From contig VAZH01000043.1 of the NCBI GenBank assembly GCA_005884465.1, forward strand, positions 1 through 6,381: a DNA stretch of 6,381 nucleotides. The letters run 5' to 3'. Within the stretch, counting starts at the first letter, position 1. Each line of letters begins with the position of its first letter. This document shows, one piece after another, positions 6,327-6,381 of the stretch. The notes under the pieces are model-generated. The model had not been told where the DNA came from and ran no database searches. It was given only the letters and a program-made list of their open reading frames with translations. The translations under genes and the position numbers were made by a program. This DNA is from Alphaproteobacteria bacterium (lineage in GTDB: Bacteria > Pseudomonadota > Alphaproteobacteria > Rhizobiales > Xanthobacteraceae).

Positions 6327-6381
6327 TATATTGAGAGTGCCGGTTCGCCGGCTATGGAAATAAATTGCCGCCGCAATAAAC
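6327..6381 (+). promoter_or_regulatory. Promoter-like TATATT followed by two tandem hairpins (window edge)
   Basis: In an AT-rich patch TATATT (6327-6332) could serve as a -10; no good -35 is seen. A start about six bases later would coincide with a perfect hairpin, GCCGG-TTCG-CCGGC (6339-6352). Eleven bases on lies a second, ATTGC-CGCC-GCAAT (6364-6377). Both have a 5-bp stem and a 4-base loop. This suggests the structured 5' leader or small RNA of a divergent plus-strand gene beyond the right edge. An ATG at 6354 opens a nine-codon reading to the edge (M-E-I-N-C-R-R-N-K) without a ribosome binding site, so I do not call it as a gene. Confidence 0.35.

Noticed and set aside
6321..6340. NrdR-box-like palindrome around CTATATTGAG
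   Set aside because: Only part of the NrdR pattern matches, one half-site is broken, there is no second box in phase, and no ribonucleotide reductase gene is visible.
6339..6377. Guanidine-II (mini-ykkC) riboswitch, suggested by two tandem hairpins
   Set aside because: That class needs ACGR loops in both hairpins. The loops here are TTCG and CGCC.
1..6381. CRISPR array, tRNA or rRNA gene, insertion sequence, attachment site
   Set aside because: I looked for regularly spaced repeats, tRNA-like cloverleafs, transposase frames and terminal inverted repeats. I saw none apart from the single REP-like element.

Overview
This window is GC-rich, densely coding DNA that looks like an alphaproteobacterium of the Bradyrhizobium / Rhodopseudomonas / Afipia group. 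The evidence is threefold: the protein sequences, the thyA – dfrA – hflK – hflC order, and a palindromic 'CCCGGAAT' intergenic repeat of a type I remember as common in Bradyrhizobium genomes. The genus is inferred; no search was run. Every convincing gene lies on the minus strand, so transcription runs from the right end of the window to the left.

Layout in the direction of transcription. (1) Positions 6193-5061 hold two short-chain CHR-family (chromate transporter superfamily) membrane proteins. They overlap by 4 bases (ATGA) and look like the N- and C-partner of a heteromeric carrier. (2) After 88 bp come tctB and tctA (4972-2947), the small and large membrane subunits of a tripartite tricarboxylate transporter. 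No periplasmic binding protein (TctC) is present. A 10-bp-stem hairpin closes this unit at 2924-2900. (3) thyA (thymidylate synthase, 2778-1984) follows, with a perfect TATAAT in its upstream gap. (4) A palindromic repeat element (1895-1977) separates thyA from dfrA (dihydrofolate reductase, 1854-1333). The two enzymes form one metabolic loop: ThyA oxidises methylene-tetrahydrofolate to dihydrofolate while making dTMP, and DHFR reduces it back. (5) After a 158-bp gap with two promoter-like signals comes hflK (1174-20). The first codons of hflC overlap its stop by 4 bases and run off the left edge. HflK and HflC form the membrane complex that surrounds and modulates the FtsH protease.

No gap without a gene exceeds 300 bp. 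The right-hand 188 bp (6194-6381) contain a promoter-like stretch with two tandem 9-bp repeats for the CHR pair. At the very edge, on the plus strand, a -10-like TATATT is followed by two consecutive small perfect hairpins. This could be the start of a divergent transcript with a structured leader.

The gene content is mostly well known. The items most worth a second look are the edge double hairpin, the TTT transporter without its binding protein beside a CHR pair, the palindromic repeat between thyA and dfrA, and the possible heat-shock-type promoter of hflKC. I found no CRISPR array, tRNA, rRNA, insertion sequence or clearly new multi-gene system.
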